DNA from: Anthoceros angustus
Taxonomy: Eukaryota > Streptophyta > Anthocerotopsida > Anthocerotales > Anthocerotaceae
Length of the DNA stretch: 64,000 nt
Direction: 5' to 3'
Assembly: GCA_010909165.1 (NCBI GenBank)
Contig: VJWM01000044.1
Span: 620,001-684,000 of the forward strand
Below the pieces are notes generated by a model, which was given only the letters and a program-made list of their open reading frames with translations, was not told the origin of the DNA and ran no database searches. Shown one piece after another: positions 31,766 to 43,662 of the stretch. How positions within the stretch are numbered: position 1 is the first letter of the stretch; every line of letters begins with the position of its first letter. A program made the translations under genes and the position numbers.

Positions 31766-31906
31766 TATTAGAATATCAGTCTAGTTAAGTTAGGCTATCC
31801 TCCTACTCCAAGAGTCACACCCTTTCGAGGTGACTATAAGAGATATTGTAACCAAGTACAATTATTTAATCATTCTTACTTTCTCTCCTCATGTGTTAGC
31901 ATCACA
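31766..31906 (+). repeat. LTR-like segment after the Copia RNase H, unit 1
   Basis: Directly after a purine tract (TGAGGGGGAG) comes TATTAGAATATCAGTC, very close to the widespread Copia LTR start TGTTAGAATA. The segment ends TTAGCATCACA. At about 141 bp it is short and could be a truncated or solo LTR. Confidence 0.6.
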
Positions 31907-31911
31907 CCCAC

Positions 31912-32273
31912 TAATCCTATATGGCGGAAAGTCGCTAGGATCCGGAATGGCCGTTGAGAAAAGTTATGTGCACTTGGCCGCTATGGCAAAAAGTTATGCA
32001 CTGCTTTGTTCCTTTAACAATCGGTTGCGAATCTACATCATGTGCAAGGCAAACCAACTCGCACTATTGCTTTAGATGTTGATGACAACTTTATCTTCGC
32101 TAGTGATGAAGAAATACTTTCAAGATCAAGTCACTCCTTTCCGAAGAGTGGGACATGACTACTGTGGGACCTCTTCACTTTGCTCTTGGTATTCAATTCC
32201 ACTTCAACGTGATTGATTCCTCTATTATCCTGCATCAAAAACACTTCGTCAGGAAAATTCTAACTATTGTCTA
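31912..32273 (+). pseudogene. Copia reverse transcriptase fragment (out of order), unit 1
   Basis: In unit 2 the same region reads ILYGVKQSARIWNGRVEKKL, then the palm DVDDNFIFASDEEILFSIKS and GPLHFALGIQFHF. It lies downstream of an RNase H and an LTR, the reverse of polyprotein order, so it belongs to a second element copy or a rearrangement. Unit 1 has extra frame breaks. Confidence 0.75.
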
Positions 32274-32638
32274 ACATTTTTTTGTTGGTTGTTGTCTATA
32301 GTTTTACTCTTTGCCATCTATCCAACATGCAAAAAGTTTGATGATTATGTTGAAGTCATTTGAAACTTGCTAGCTGGACTATATGTTAGAACCTCGAGTG
32401 TAAAGGATTATCTTTACAACCGGATTTGCAAGTCCATGGGATATTAAGCTACCTACTTCAGAGTTTGATTTTCAAATTTTTGGATGATGAAAGAATTATG
32501 GAAAGTGATGGTTGGGATATTAAGCTACCTACTTCAAAGTTTGATTTTTAATTTATTAGATCATAAAAGAATTATTGAAAGCGATCTTTGTTTGAAAGCA
32601 ACATGTGATTGTACAAAATAGCCAGATCCTTTGGGATT
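32274..32638. other. AT-rich unit junction with a 2x77-bp tandem repeat
   Basis: Non-coding. GGGATATTAAGCTACCTACT begins two adjacent copies of a roughly 77-bp repeat (about 32438-32590) that end in AAAGAATTAT(G/T)GAAAG. The region immediately precedes the CCGAAGAAAA point where unit 2 starts; unit 2 has the same arrangement (61617-61760) before unit 3. Confidence 0.7.
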
Positions 32639-32786
32639 CCGAAGAAAAATGGGGATCAATGATTTATGGATAGGTAGTAAAGGGCATGACTAGCTAGTGC
32701 AAGAGACGTTACAAAGCAACACCAAGAGGGCCTTGGATGTGCGAGCTGTGCAAAAAATGTTCAACATGGAGAAGCTGCTGCCATCC

Positions 32787-34249
32787 TTATTGGAACGGCA
32801 ATATTTGGAGTTCGACGCTCGCAGAGAGCCACCTAAGTGCGGGAGGAAGCCATTCGTCGCCGTCAATGTAACTGAATCCAATGAAGGGCGCAGCCTGGGC
32901 TCTGGTGAGCCTTCTCGCCCACGTGGGCCAACTGGCGGTGCCGGCGCCCGGGCCAAAGGTGGCGTATTCTCCGTAGAAGACAGTCCTGCAGGGGGAAGGC
33001 ACCATCAGCCCGCATTCTCGCTGTATGCAATTCATGCTGGTGAAGCCGATTAACTCTGGGGTTCGATTTCCCCCCGGGGCAGCGAGCGGACTAGACTCCA
33101 AGACATGAGGGATGCAATTCCATGCAAAAGCTTGCAATCTCGGAATCAAAGTCCGACTTACTTGTCGCGGCCAGGAGTGTTCCAGTCGTTCCAGCCGGTG
33201 GGAGTGATGATGTCGGCGATGAAGGTATAGATGTAGACAACGCGGGAGTAGGGGCCCCAGGCGCGGCCGAGGTAGAGGACCCGGAACCCGTCACGACGCA
33301 GCCCACGAAGGAGAAGCCGCCGGCATCGGTCGGGGTGAGACGTTTCTGGGCGGTGAGCGAGCCGAAGGTCTTGGCGACCGAGTGGAGGTGGCATTTACGA
33401 TAGAGCGAGCGGCCGTCGCCGAAGATGAAGTCGATCGATCCCTCGATGTAGCTGTTGTAGAAGTAGTGCCTGCCCTGGTGATCGTAAAGCGTGTCCTGCC
33501 CGCCCACGACGCTCACGTTGTAGAGCGCTGCTTTGTCCCCGCTCAGCCTGAGCGCCACCGCCTGCTGCCCCACGGCCCCCGGCGCCTGCAGCGGCGCCGA
33601 GTTCCGGAAGCTGATCCCGGCCGCCACGAAGTTGTCGGAATTCACCGCGAAGGTGGCGCTGCCGAAGGTGCTCAGCACCTTCCCGCCTCTCTTGCTGGAG
33701 GCGGTGTCGCCCCACACGATCTCCGTCGTCCTGGCGTCCTCGCCTCGCAGCGTGACGAAGGGCGTGCTGCTGGGGATGATCACCTTCTCCTGGAACGGTG
33801 CAGCTCAGGTCAAGTGACGGGACGCAAGAACGCGGAATCGGCATTGCGGTGCGCTTACTTGTAGGATCCGGGCTTGACAAAGATGGTGACGCGCCGGGTG
33901 TTGCCCTTGGGGACGGCGTCCACTGCCGCCTGCACCGACCGGAAGTTGCCGGAGCCGTCCAGGGCCACGGTGATGAAGGTGCTGAGCGTGGGGAGGTTTG
34001 GGCTTGGCACCGCTGCCGGCGAGCGACCCGGTGTCGCCGTCCACGCTGTCCAGTCCAGGATTCTGGGAGAAATCGTAGACTTGCTTCTCTCCGCTTTGGA
34101 TGGCCTTGAGCCAGGCCTGGTAGTCCGCATCCGGGTCGTTGGCCAGAGGAGCCCCGCACGCACACGGCCATGGAGATGGAGATGGCCAAGGCCGCCATCA
34201 GCAACGCGGTCGCCCGCATTCTCAACCCGACATTCGTCGATTTCTCCAT
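32787..34249 (-). CDS. Pectin methylesterase (pectinesterase), copy 2
   Basis: Same secreted CE8 enzyme as copy 1. Exons 33859-34249, 33162-33789 and 32787-32985; introns 69 and 176 bp with GT-AG ends (donors GTAAGC and GTAAGT, acceptors TTCCAG and CTGCAG). Exon 2 reads almost without interruption through NSDNFVAAGISFRNSAPLQA, QAVALRLSGD, GQDTLYD and IDFIFGDG. Exon 3 ends ALRWLSASVELQILPFQ, twelve residues longer than copy 1. Four breaks: two bases missing from a C run and two from a G run in exon 1 (shared with copy 1), one G at the exon 2 acceptor, and one G just before the LGRAW motif. All are homopolymer length changes, so the consensus of about 407 codons may be the true gene. Confidence 0.88.
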
Positions 34250-34378
34250 GGCGGTCCCTGGACTCCGACTGAAATCTCGTCGGAATGGTCAGCTCCCGGT
34301 ACCGACTGCCTCTCCTCCGATGTGGATTGCCCAGGATGAAGCTGGAGAGGTGGATGAGGACAAGCATTGCTCCAGCGT

Positions 34379-34388
34379 TCCTTATAAG
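34379..34388 (-). promoter_or_regulatory. TATA-like box of pectin methylesterase copy 2
   Basis: TCCTTATAAGG-type motif about 130 bp upstream of ATG 34249, identical in context to copy 1. Confidence 0.55.
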
Positions 34389-34984
34389 GCGAACGGCATT
34401 CGCAAGGAAACAGTGGCGCAGACACGCATTATTTGCTACAGCCTCCCAGCTACAGGCTAGACTGTTGCGCGCGGCAACCACCACACTCTGCTTGATCATG
34501 AACGTTCGCTGGCCAGGTTGCCTGGACACGATTTTGGTTTGTTTATTGCTTGATGCTCAAGTAAGTTGCTAGACAGTGCACAAGTAGCACCGGCCCTGCT
34601 AGCTCCATTTTCACCGGCTAAACTCTGTGGTCCCGGGGACCGGGGACCGGGGACCGCCTACTAATCGGGACTGGCGGCCCTTCATCCAAACTAAATGCTG
34701 TGTGGCTAAACAGTGCACAAGTGGCACCGGCCCCGGTGGGTAGTCTGGTGAGCCTTCTGGTTAGCACGAATCCTAGCCAGCTAGCAGAAATTGGTTCACG
34801 TCTGTGTTTCCCCAGACTTATTCTTTTCCCCAGACTTTTTCTTGTGTGTCGAGGGTACCTTCAAAATTGAATCCTCGCCAGCGGGCTCCATTCACGCGTG
34901 CTTGAATCGCATCACACTAATTATAAGTTGAAAATGTGCGCTACTCTTCATGTGTATGGCGTACCAAAAAGGGACAGGGTAAAT

Positions 34985-37215
34985 AAAGACCTTTGTTTTT
35001 TTAACGCGGAAAAGAGGATTTTATTACAAAAAAGAGATGGGAAAAACCCATCCACCCAAAAACAAAGGGGGAAAAACCCAATGAAGGGCATAAAGCCAGG
35101 GGGACTAGCCCCCACGATCATGCGTTTCAAAACTACTAACCGCCCGAAGAACTTCGTGGTCAGGGATGTGAAAAGGCCTACTTACCACCGGTGTCGGAAG
35201 TCGCATCTCCGTGCTCATTTGTGGTTCTATATCTAGCTAACGCCCTCTGAGCGATGGAAACCCTCTCAAGAAAGCAACAATACAAGAAAGGCTAACTTTC
35301 TTGCGGCTATGATAATAAGCCTTGAGCCTTGGAACCTAGAGAAATCCTTGCCCATGGCTCCGTGAGTCTCAATGGCAAGGAGGCAGGCATGGCCGTCCCC
35401 ATAGGAGAGTACTTGTGGACCCTAGTCGCATCCTCCGCCCGCCCAACGTGAAGGGTTAAGAATAACATGTTCGCAGACACTCTCCGGTGGGATCGGTTAC
35501 AACCACATCAAGAATCAAACCCGATCCCCGTCAAAAATAGTACGCCTTAAGCGAAACCCCATTGGAGCAAGGTGTAAGGCGCTCCTAAATGGAAGGAACC
35601 CGCCTTCCCTAGCAATAGAGAACATGACGCCCAGACGGTGTCATGTGTGTGATCGCCACCCGTGGGACAACGAGCCAAGTCGTCCCAGTCATCGAGGAGC
35701 CCCATGACTACAAGTAGAAAGAGAGCAAACGGTGGAAAAGGTTGCTGGTGCATGCGGAACGACTGAATACTAAGTTGAGCCAGAAGTCAGGAACCTGCCC
35801 CCTTCCCTGAGCATGAGCGGAGACGAGCCCGAGTGGGCCTAGGAATGGAGGAATCCCGGAGGAGGGCCAATTGCGCCTGCCCGTACTGTTTCTCCAGGAG
35901 GGACGCCTAGAGCCCAACCTCAGAAAGACTTCTTAATTAACCTAGAGAAGTCCTTGCCCATAGCCCTTTGGGTCTCGAGGGTGAGGGGGATGAAAATATG
36001 GCCGTCTTGCATGGGAGAGTACTTGTGAGTCTTGTTGGTTGTGCATCCTTTCGCCGTCCAGCTTGGAGGGTTAATGATGATGTGCTCGCATATGGAGTCC
36101 CTCGTAGGATCCATGATAACCACATCAGCGATGTAAATTTGCTCCCTCCTGCCATAAAAAAAGTCCACCCTGAGTGACACGCCATTACGCAATGTATATG
36201 GGCGCTCCCTGTATGGAAGAAATCCGCTCTCCTTAGGTATCGAAAACATGACGTCGTGAACAGCATCATGCGTATCAATACATTGCCCCCCCCATGGGAC
36301 AACGCACCAAATGGGACCCGGAGTCATCGATGGCGGCTCCATAACTGTACGTCGAAAGAGAAGAGGCCAGAGGATGAGCCAAACCGAGGCGGACCCTCGT
36401 CACGGTCGAAAAGGACGCTGGTACGATTCGGAACGCCCGAATGCAAGGTCGAGCCATAAGCCAGGAGCCTGCCTCTTTCCCCGAACAGGAACGCAGGAGG
36501 GCCCGCGAAGACCTGGGAATGGAGGAGTCCAAAAGAAGGGCCCTTTGCGCCTGTAAATATTGCTTCTCATGGAGAGAGGCCTGAAGGCCACGCATCCCTA
36601 AGGAAGAAGAAAAGGAAGCATGGCTTCCCGAGCCTCTGAGGAAAGGGAGTCCCTAGCCCGCCTCAGAGACACCTGAGGGGTAGGCCCCTCCTCATCGCTC
36701 GGACAGAGGCTTCCAAAAGAGAGGAGTCCCATTAAGAACCAAGAGGCCAAAATTGGGCAGAGGCCCAACTCCCGAGGAAGGTCCACGAGCCGAGGCCTCC
36801 ATGGCCGGGTGCCTCCAAAGGCTTCTGGCAATGATGCCTGTTTATGTGCCAAGTCACCGTCGGCGCATTCGAAGGTTTCGGGGCGTATGATGTCCCCAAG
36901 CGTCTACATAACTTGCCTATCAAAATTTCTCAAGCTTGATAAAAGGTTGGGGATGGAGAGCGGTAAGATCACAGTAAGATAACTTTGGTTGTGTAGAAGA
37001 CAAAATACCAACGCAATCAAGGTCCCCAATGTGAGTCACGCCTTTTTAGAGCATCCACAAACCCTTAAATAAAGTCAGGACCCAGTGAACTCCGAGGACC
37101 AAGCCCTTATGAAGAAATAATAACCCCGATAATGAAGAGGGTGTAACGCGAAAGGGACCACACCGCACTTATCGACCTTTGACCCTAACGCAAGGGAAGG
37201 TAAGCGGTCGACCAC
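34985..37215 (-). mobile_element. 5'-truncated LINE-like retrotransposon, unit 2
   Basis: Collinear with 2986-5240. The endonuclease-like region is better preserved here, the reverse-transcriptase tail (36598-37200) worse. Modules A (about 35340-35850) and B (about 35920-36560) are again adjacent. Confidence 0.65.
35920..36342 (-). pseudogene. LINE endonuclease-like module B, best-preserved copy (unit 2)
   Basis: 140 open codons on the minus strand: DAVHDVMFSIPKESGFLPY, then NGVSLRVDFFYGRREQIYIA directly followed by DVVIMDPTRDSICEHIIINP, and finally HIFIPLTLETQRAMGKDFSR. The VD...ADVVI.DPT arrangement resembles the PD-(D/E)xK core (PD...VDVT) of R2-type endonucleases. The lysine expected after the second acidic residue is not obvious, so activity cannot be inferred. 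Confidence 0.5.
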
Positions 37216-37568
37216 GACGCGACTAGCGAGGAATGAAATGAAAACTATCTTCATTGAGGAGATGGAATATATACAAAAGTAAGAATGTTTGTTGTAACTG
37301 ATTATGAAACTACTAACATGTATTTAACCTATGCATAATTCACTATTATTTCCTTTACTCCCTCTTAGTTGAAATAATCAGCATAAAGGGCAATATGAGA
37401 AATAGGCAAAGTATGAATTAAGCTTTAAACCCTGAATCGGGTTCCTTATGAAGTCGGGTTTGAATGCAAGTACGACCAGTCTGGTCACATATGTTCCTCG
37501 TGCCTGCTATACTTATGCTCCTGTGACGCTCCAGCTGTAATTGCGGTCTAGTTTCTCTGATTAAAAAC

Positions 37569-38369
37569 ATGACGCCTCACCAATCCCACTTGGGATTGTG
37601 CACCTCCTCCTCTTGGCCCGGTTCGCAGTCATCCTCCGGGCATCCGCTCTTGGACTCCGTGCATTCACATCACGATGGAGCTCTCACTAAGACGGCAACA
37701 AGGAGTTGAATGTATCCATTGTGGTAGGGAATGGATCCCGCCACCAAGTACTCCTACCGCCAGTGGACTCTCCATAGGATGATCTGCGAGCATCCAACTA
37801 CTGACATCGATGCACTCAAGACAGAAGAGGAGCAAGCTCAGAAGGATTGGGCGAAGGTCAGATTGAAGACAATGACTCTGCCGATTGAAAGTGCAACCTA
37901 TGATACACCTCCGGTGTATGCTTTGACAATGTGAATCGGGCAAACAGGAGATGCCCAAACATGAGTACCGTGAGGAAATGGAAAGGATATTCCCAGAAGA
38001 AAATGGGGAGCTGGATTACTATTACGCATACAGGATTACCTCTGAGTGTGCTCGACAGAAACTGAGCAAGGAGGAGCAGATGGTACTGTTACGTGCAACC
38101 AGTGTACCTTGTAAAAATGTAGATGCTCCCTCTGGAGGAGGAGCGCGTAAGAGGGTCAGATACGATGATCCAGATGAGGAAGGGCAAGCGCTTACCTGTA
38201 CGTTGGGCTTCATCCACCTTGCCCCTACCTCACTTATGTACTCATTTGTGCCTCTTATGAAGTTCTGACCTTCTCTCTTGTATCTGCGACCGCTAGGAGA
38301 ATTAAAGAAGACCAAGAAACGAAAGTCTTGAAAGGAAAAATCAAAGAGAAGGGCTATCATATTAAATGA
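37569..38369 (+). CDS. Unknown two-exon gene with membrane segment and Cys/His motif, unit 2
   Basis: Counterpart of 5582-6408. The N-terminal membrane segment has lost several CTG/TGG triplets and the frame shifts, but the middle (YSYRQWTLHRMICEHPTTDI) and the end of exon 1 (37951-38200: ENGELDYYYAYRITSECARQ, then LSKEEQMVLLRATSV and GGGARKRVRYDDPDEEGQ) are open. A donor GTACGT lies near 38199; the second exon ends at TGA 38367-38369. Units 1 and 2 thus complement each other. Unknown function. Confidence 0.5.
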
Positions 38370-38394
38370 TGAGGCATAGTGACTAGAGAAAAGC

Positions 38395-39432
38395 CTAATG
38401 TGCAGTGCCAGGCTTGTGTGATGATGCTATAAGCCTAAGACCTGCTGCTGTGGTGTGCTTAGCATGTAGAACTCTCGGTAGGGCCTTTGTTAGGAGGTCC
38501 GCTATATTGTCACCTGTAGGGATATAGTGTACCTCAACTTCATCTGCATCAGCAGCTTGACGAATAAAGTGATGAGTGATTTCAATGTGATTCGACCTTG
38601 CATGAAAAACAGGGTTCTTCGAAAGTGCAATAGCAGATTGGTTATCACACCACAATATCGTAGCCCCTGATGGCAGTTGCTAAATTCCTCTAAAAAAAAA
38701 GCGTATCCATATCACCTCTCTTGCAACCCGTGATAGGGCACCATATTCACGCCTCAAGTGGATGATACGCAGTTGGACAACTTCTTACTCGACCACGATA
38801 TCACGGACCCACCAAGTAGATTACAATGTCACGACAACACTTCTCCTACTATCCGGATCTCATTGTCGGCGTCGCGATGTATGAAGTAAGCATTAGTCCA
38901 CTACCCTGCTTAGTATATGTAAGTCCTAATCTGGGTGTCCCTTTAAGATATCTAAATATCCTTTTTACTGCTGTCCAATGGGCTTCCCCCGGATTCTCAA
39001 GGAATTGAGATACACTACTAACAGCCATTGATATGTCCAAACGTGTCCAGGCAGCAAGGTAAATAAGACTTCCAACTGCTTGCCTGTAAGGGCGAGTTGA
39101 CATGACATCTTTCTCTTCTTCCGTCGAGGGGCACTGCTCCTTCGAGAGCTTGTCACCTGTGGACATGGGAGTAGAACGCATGCATCGACCATATTAAAAC
39201 GCGTTGCAAAAGGGATGGGCAAAATGCTCGTGGATCTCTATGGTTTGTCATCCTCCGAAATGAAAAGCGCACACCAAGTGAGAAACGGGGGCATCGTCGG
39301 TCATGTCAAAGCGAGCGAGAACACTCTCTCCCCGTCATCGGTGTCGGTGAGGTACAAAAAAGAAAATTGTCATCAACATATCTTTATCGGGATAAGTACT
39401 TCTTCCCATAAGATATAAACGCTATTGTCTAC
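38395..39432 (-). pseudogene. Copia reverse transcriptase/RNase H, 3' part (unit 2)
   Basis: Counterpart of 6433-7494. The RNase H end (38395-38655; CDNQSAIALSKNPVFHARS, then HYIPTGDNIADLLTKALPRV) is intact here, while the DADWAGD region has lost triplets. Target duplication TCTAC of element E at 39428-39432. Confidence 0.87.
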
Positions 39433-42400
39433 TGTGGACTACGGACTTCCCTTGGGGGTTAGGAAATAGGTAGGGTTTTGTTTTTGTAGGAGTGAAGGAT
39501 AAAATGAGGCGAAAAAGGAAATAAGACCGGATAGCACTCCGGACGGCACTGGCAACTCCGGACTCGGTGAGGAACGTCGGACCTACTATGCGGGCGCCCA
39601 GGTAGCAGGATAAGTCCGGACCCACTCCAGGACCAGAGAGCGGGGATAATGCAGAAGTAACTTAGAAGTTGAGCCGTCGGACCGGGCGCCCAGACGACCA
39701 CAGGTGGAGGCAGATGCACCGGTGGCAGACCGTAACCTTGCTGAGGGCCGTTATAGCAGTATTCACGCCGGGCTGCCGCGGACGTAGCAGCTGGCGGCGT
39801 AAGGCCGGGGAAAGCGGGCGTAAGGTCGGTCAGCCATGCGGACCTCTGCGCGATTGACGGGAAGAGGCGCCCTCACGTGCCGTTACTCCCGGGCGTACGA
39901 AGGGGAAGGTCATTCAGCGACCCCTAGACATTCGCGATCTCTTGCGCGATCCGGCTCTACGCGGTATCTCGTTGAGCCCAGGGCGCTCGCTGCAGCTCAC
40001 ACCGTTGAGGTTGGAGCGCTTGGCGAAGGCGCAGCGTGCCGCCGTCTCCGACAAGCTACGGCAACGGCGGGAGGAGGACGAGAGGGATTGAGACTCCATA
40101 CGCCCTGGAGCGGACCCCCTCACCACCCGAAGTATGGGAAGAAATTCCCCGCTTCCCTCCTCACAGGTACTAGGAGCGGCCCGATCCAAGCGGCCGGCCC
40201 GGCCGCCACGGCCACAACCACGGTAGCCCCGGACCGGGAGGGAGCCGAAGGCGCAAGACCACGGCTACCAGCGGCACCTCGGTGAGTGCAGTACCTTACC
40301 CACCTTGCAGGTGGAAGCGGAGGAAGCGAGGAGGCGAGAGGCCCGCGAGGCGAGAGGACCGGCACCGGAGCAGTCTGCCCGGCAGGAAGGGCAAAAGGCT
40401 TGCTCCGGACTCCCTCACCTCCTCAAGGCCCAGGAAAAGGAGGCGGAGAAGGAGCTCGCGGCCAAAAGGGCCAAGGAGGGTGAAGCTCGGGGCTCGGCCT
40501 CGGGACCTAAGGGTCTGATTAGGTCCGGGAACCCGGTCAGGACTTACTCGGACGGTATGGAGGTCCTTGGCGGACCGTGAAATGCGCTCACTCTACGGAC
40601 TTTGTGGGAGCCTCACCGGTAGTGGAAGAAACACGGTCGGCTACCGTCATGGGCGGTATGCTTTAGTCTGGGATGGCCGAGAAGACCCGGGAGGTAGAAG
40701 CCACCGGGCGCATGGTACTCCTCCGGGAGGCGGTTGGAGGGGCCGGGAGGCGAAGGAAGGCGAAGCTCTCGGCCGGATTGAGGGAAGGAGGAGGAGGAGG
40801 TCTGGTCCATCCGCAGGGGCCGGACTAAATTCCTTCAGTGGAGGCGGTGAGAGGGAGGAGGAGGCGAGGACCTCTGCGAGGCGGAGGGGGTGGAGGCGGA
40901 GGAGGAGGCCGGGCGCAAGGCGGGGCGCGGGACTGGCGGAGGCAGTGGACGAGCCAAGGTGGAGGCTCGGTGAAGGTGGCCAAGGAGGCGGAAGCCACGG
41001 GATCGCGATCACTATCAGTGGTCGGGCGGTGGAGGAGGCGGTGCGAGCCAGCCAATCGAAGGCGGCGGTGGCGGGGCGCGAGCGTCGTGGCTCTGGAGGC
41101 GGCACGAAATCGGGGACCTCGGGCGCAGTGCAGGAGGTAGAAGGGGGAGGCGAGGCTGGAGGGGCAGGACACCTTGGAGTTACAACTCCAAGGCAGCGTC
41201 GGACGACAAGGGTTCTCAATGAGAATCCGGGACTTGACGGGAGATAGGCGCCTCCGGCTGAAGATGGCGGAGGTGGCGGAGCAGACCAGCCGAGGCCAAA
41301 GTTCGCGACAAGGAGATGGAGGATCTCGGGACTCGGCTCCGGGAGGTGGAAGCGGCGGGGAGATGGAGGACCGCAAGGAGACTTTGGGCTGACTTCAAAC
41401 TATCATTGAGAGGAATGGTAGTCTGCGGGACATGGTCATGAGCAGCAGGAAATAAGCGGCTCCGGCTATCAAACTGGCGGGGAGGTGGAAGCGGCGGGGA
41501 GATGGGAAGGAGGAGGCGGGGCGTCGCCGAGATGGAGAAGGGCGGCGAAGCATGATCGCGTTGCCCGGCGTGCGGAGGCGGAGATGGCGGGTTAATGAGA
41601 ATGGACAAAAGCGGAAGGACAAAATTCTGGTCGGTGAGGAAGTCGGAAGGAGCAGCTGCTATGGCGGGCAAGGTGGCGGCGGAGCAGGCGGAGGAGTTGG
41701 GCGGGTGGAAGCGGCGGGGAGGCGGAGGAGGTGGCCGGCGGCCACAGCGACCTCGCGGCGGCCCGGCTCCGGCTATCAAACTGGCGGGGAGGTGGAGCAA
41801 CAAGCGGCAGGCTCGGCTCCGGAGCACCTATGGCGAAGGGAGTATCGGGTGCTCCGGGCGCACGTGGAAGAGGCAATCCAGCAAGTGGATTCGGACTTTG
41901 CCTATTACCACGGCGAGCTCCTGGCGGTAGAGGCCTCTCGGTATGACGGACCCTGGAAGGCTCGGAGGAAGAAGGGCAGGGGCGGCGGGGACCCTAGGGG
42001 CCTGTTTGGAGCAGCAGCGTGAGGAGAGAGCCCCAAGAGGCGGGCGCGGACCCCAAGGTAAGTTCACCACCACCCGCTCGGAGAAGGGGTGTGGGGCTGA
42101 AAGGGGTGCGGAGGGAGCCAACAACCAAGACAAGGGTCGGGGTAAGGAGGAGGACCTAGCGATCACGAGGTCCACAGGGAAGGGGGAGCTTGGGGACGGA
42201 CCCCGTGGTCGGACCACGAGGTCCGAACCCCGAGCGGCGGACCCGGCCGGTAGGACTCGAAATAAGCGGACCACAGGTTCGGACTCGAGTCGACGGACCT
42301 CGAGGTCGGGACTTGGCGATGAGGCCCCGACTTCTGGGGAGGAGGAGGAGGCCCCAGGAGGACCCATGGGAGGCCGGGGGAGGATGGCGTCGTGTGGCGG

Positions 42401-43238
42401 TCGTCGAACCGCCGTAATAACGGATTCGGGGAGGAGGGTCCGCCTCGCGGATCATCCGATTAGATGCGCCCATAGCGGGGACGGAGATTGGACCACCAAT
42501 CCCAAAGGCGGAACTCGGGACCTTCCAGCCCAGCGAAGGAGATAGGGGAGGAATAGGATGGTAGGCGGCCGATTAGGGCATCTTGGTGCCATCGGCTCGG
42601 AATAGGGGGTGTAATAAAGGCGGGCGTAGTATAAAGAAATTTGGGGCTGAGATAAATCATCTTTCTCTTGGTGTTGATGCAGCGTTCTTGCAGACCTTGT
42701 GTGTCTTCTTGCTAACGTGAGTCTGAGTCAGCGGCGAGCCGCTCGGAGGATTGATCAGTCTGGTGACGGACCTAACGTGTTGTGGTGTGTGCGGGGAAGG
42801 GTGGCGGGGACCCGTGCTGCGTCCGGGCCCGGCCGAGAGCGGCCGGGCGTGTGGCCGGAGGGACTCGGGAGGCGTCTGAGCCGGACGGAGAGGCCAGTAG
42901 AGCGGAGGAGGTCGAGGCTGTGTAACCAGCGTCTTTCCTTAAGGCGATAAGTGTAGTGTGAGTGGAGAGGAGCGGACGAGAGGTGTGAGGCAGCGTGGAG
43001 CGGAGCAGACTGACAGGTCCTTAAGCGTTTGGCCATACCGGGCACTGCGGTGTTTGTCGCGAGTAGTTAGGCGTGAACTAAGGAGTGTGTGCGTTGGGGG
43101 CCCGATGGGCGCAAAGTAAGGCGAGAATCGCACGAAAGCGGCGCAAGCGGAGCTGTCATTCCCTTGGGAGCGAACTCCTTCCTACAACGACACGGGATTG
43201 TGCGCGCCCGGCTGGCCGTCAGCAAAAGTCGCGCCACA
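39433..43238 (+). mobile_element. Element E, plus copy (unit 2)
   Basis: 3,806 bp, TGTGGACTACGG...GCGCCACA, flanked by TCTAC (39428-39432, 43239-43243) exactly as in unit 1, so the insertion predates the 30-kb duplication. Coding frames are longer here: 40567-41247 (226 codons) and 40305-40580 (KEAEKELAAKRAKEGEARG). A donor CCAAGGTAAGT is at about 42055. Confidence 0.75.
39836..41930 (+). pseudogene. Element E coding region, unit 2
   Basis: The order of segments matches unit 1: KYGKKFPAS near 40130, an Arg/Glu/Ala-rich helical stretch (EAEEARRREAREARGPAPEQ) at 40305-40480, then AHVEEAIQQVDSDFAYYHGE near 41857-41925. EKELAAKRAKE is shared word for word with the inverted copy (56016-56429), confirming the family link. 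Frame breaks are frequent. Confidence 0.4.
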
Positions 43239-43421
43239 TCTACATCCAGACATGTAAACCCTAGCTCAATTAGCAGGGCATGGAAGGTTTCATTCCATGC
43301 TCTGCTCGACTATTTCAGACCATACAACGTTTTTAGCAGCTGACAAACCTTGTCGCGTATCTCACCGAAACCCTCCTACCGCACATATGTATCTCTTCTT
43401 CTAATGACCCATTCGATACCA
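43239..43421 (-). pseudogene. Copia reverse transcriptase, 5' part, other side of element E (unit 2)
   Basis: Counterpart of 11288-11472: LYGLK and SSRAWNETFHALLIELGF on the minus strand, bounded at 43415-43421 by the primer-binding-like TGGTATC. Confidence 0.78.
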
Positions 43422-43626
43422 TAGCAAAAACGAGGCTAGGCGAGCTGATCTGATAGTTGGAATTAACAATAATCGAATAACAAAATGTTTAAATACTATC
43501 GATGTGTCTATTGACGAGACAACCCCTAAATCCATATAACCTAAATATGATTAAGCATGCGTTAGGTTTAACTTCTACGCTAACGTGAGCACCAATCGGA
43601 TGATCCATGCGACCCGGGAGGCTCTT

Positions 43627-43662
43627 CCCCTCTAGTGCAGCCATTGCGCCACTAGAGGTGGG
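43627..43662. repeat. Inverted repeat (hairpin), unit 2
   Basis: CCTCTAGTG...CACTAGAGG, counterpart of 11686-11724. Confidence 0.7.

Larger units (their letters stand above)
651..32638. repeat. Tandem segmental duplication, unit 1
   Basis: The unit begins at the shared motif CCGAAGAAAA (651; repeated at 32639 and 61822) and runs to the next occurrence, about 31,988 bp. Gene, LINE, unknown gene, Copia, E, AGATT Copia, CACTA, F and the Copia remnant all recur in the same order and orientation in unit 2. Unit 1 is about 2.8 kb longer, mainly because it carries an extra 3.9-kb internal duplication (16015-23837). Confidence 0.93.
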
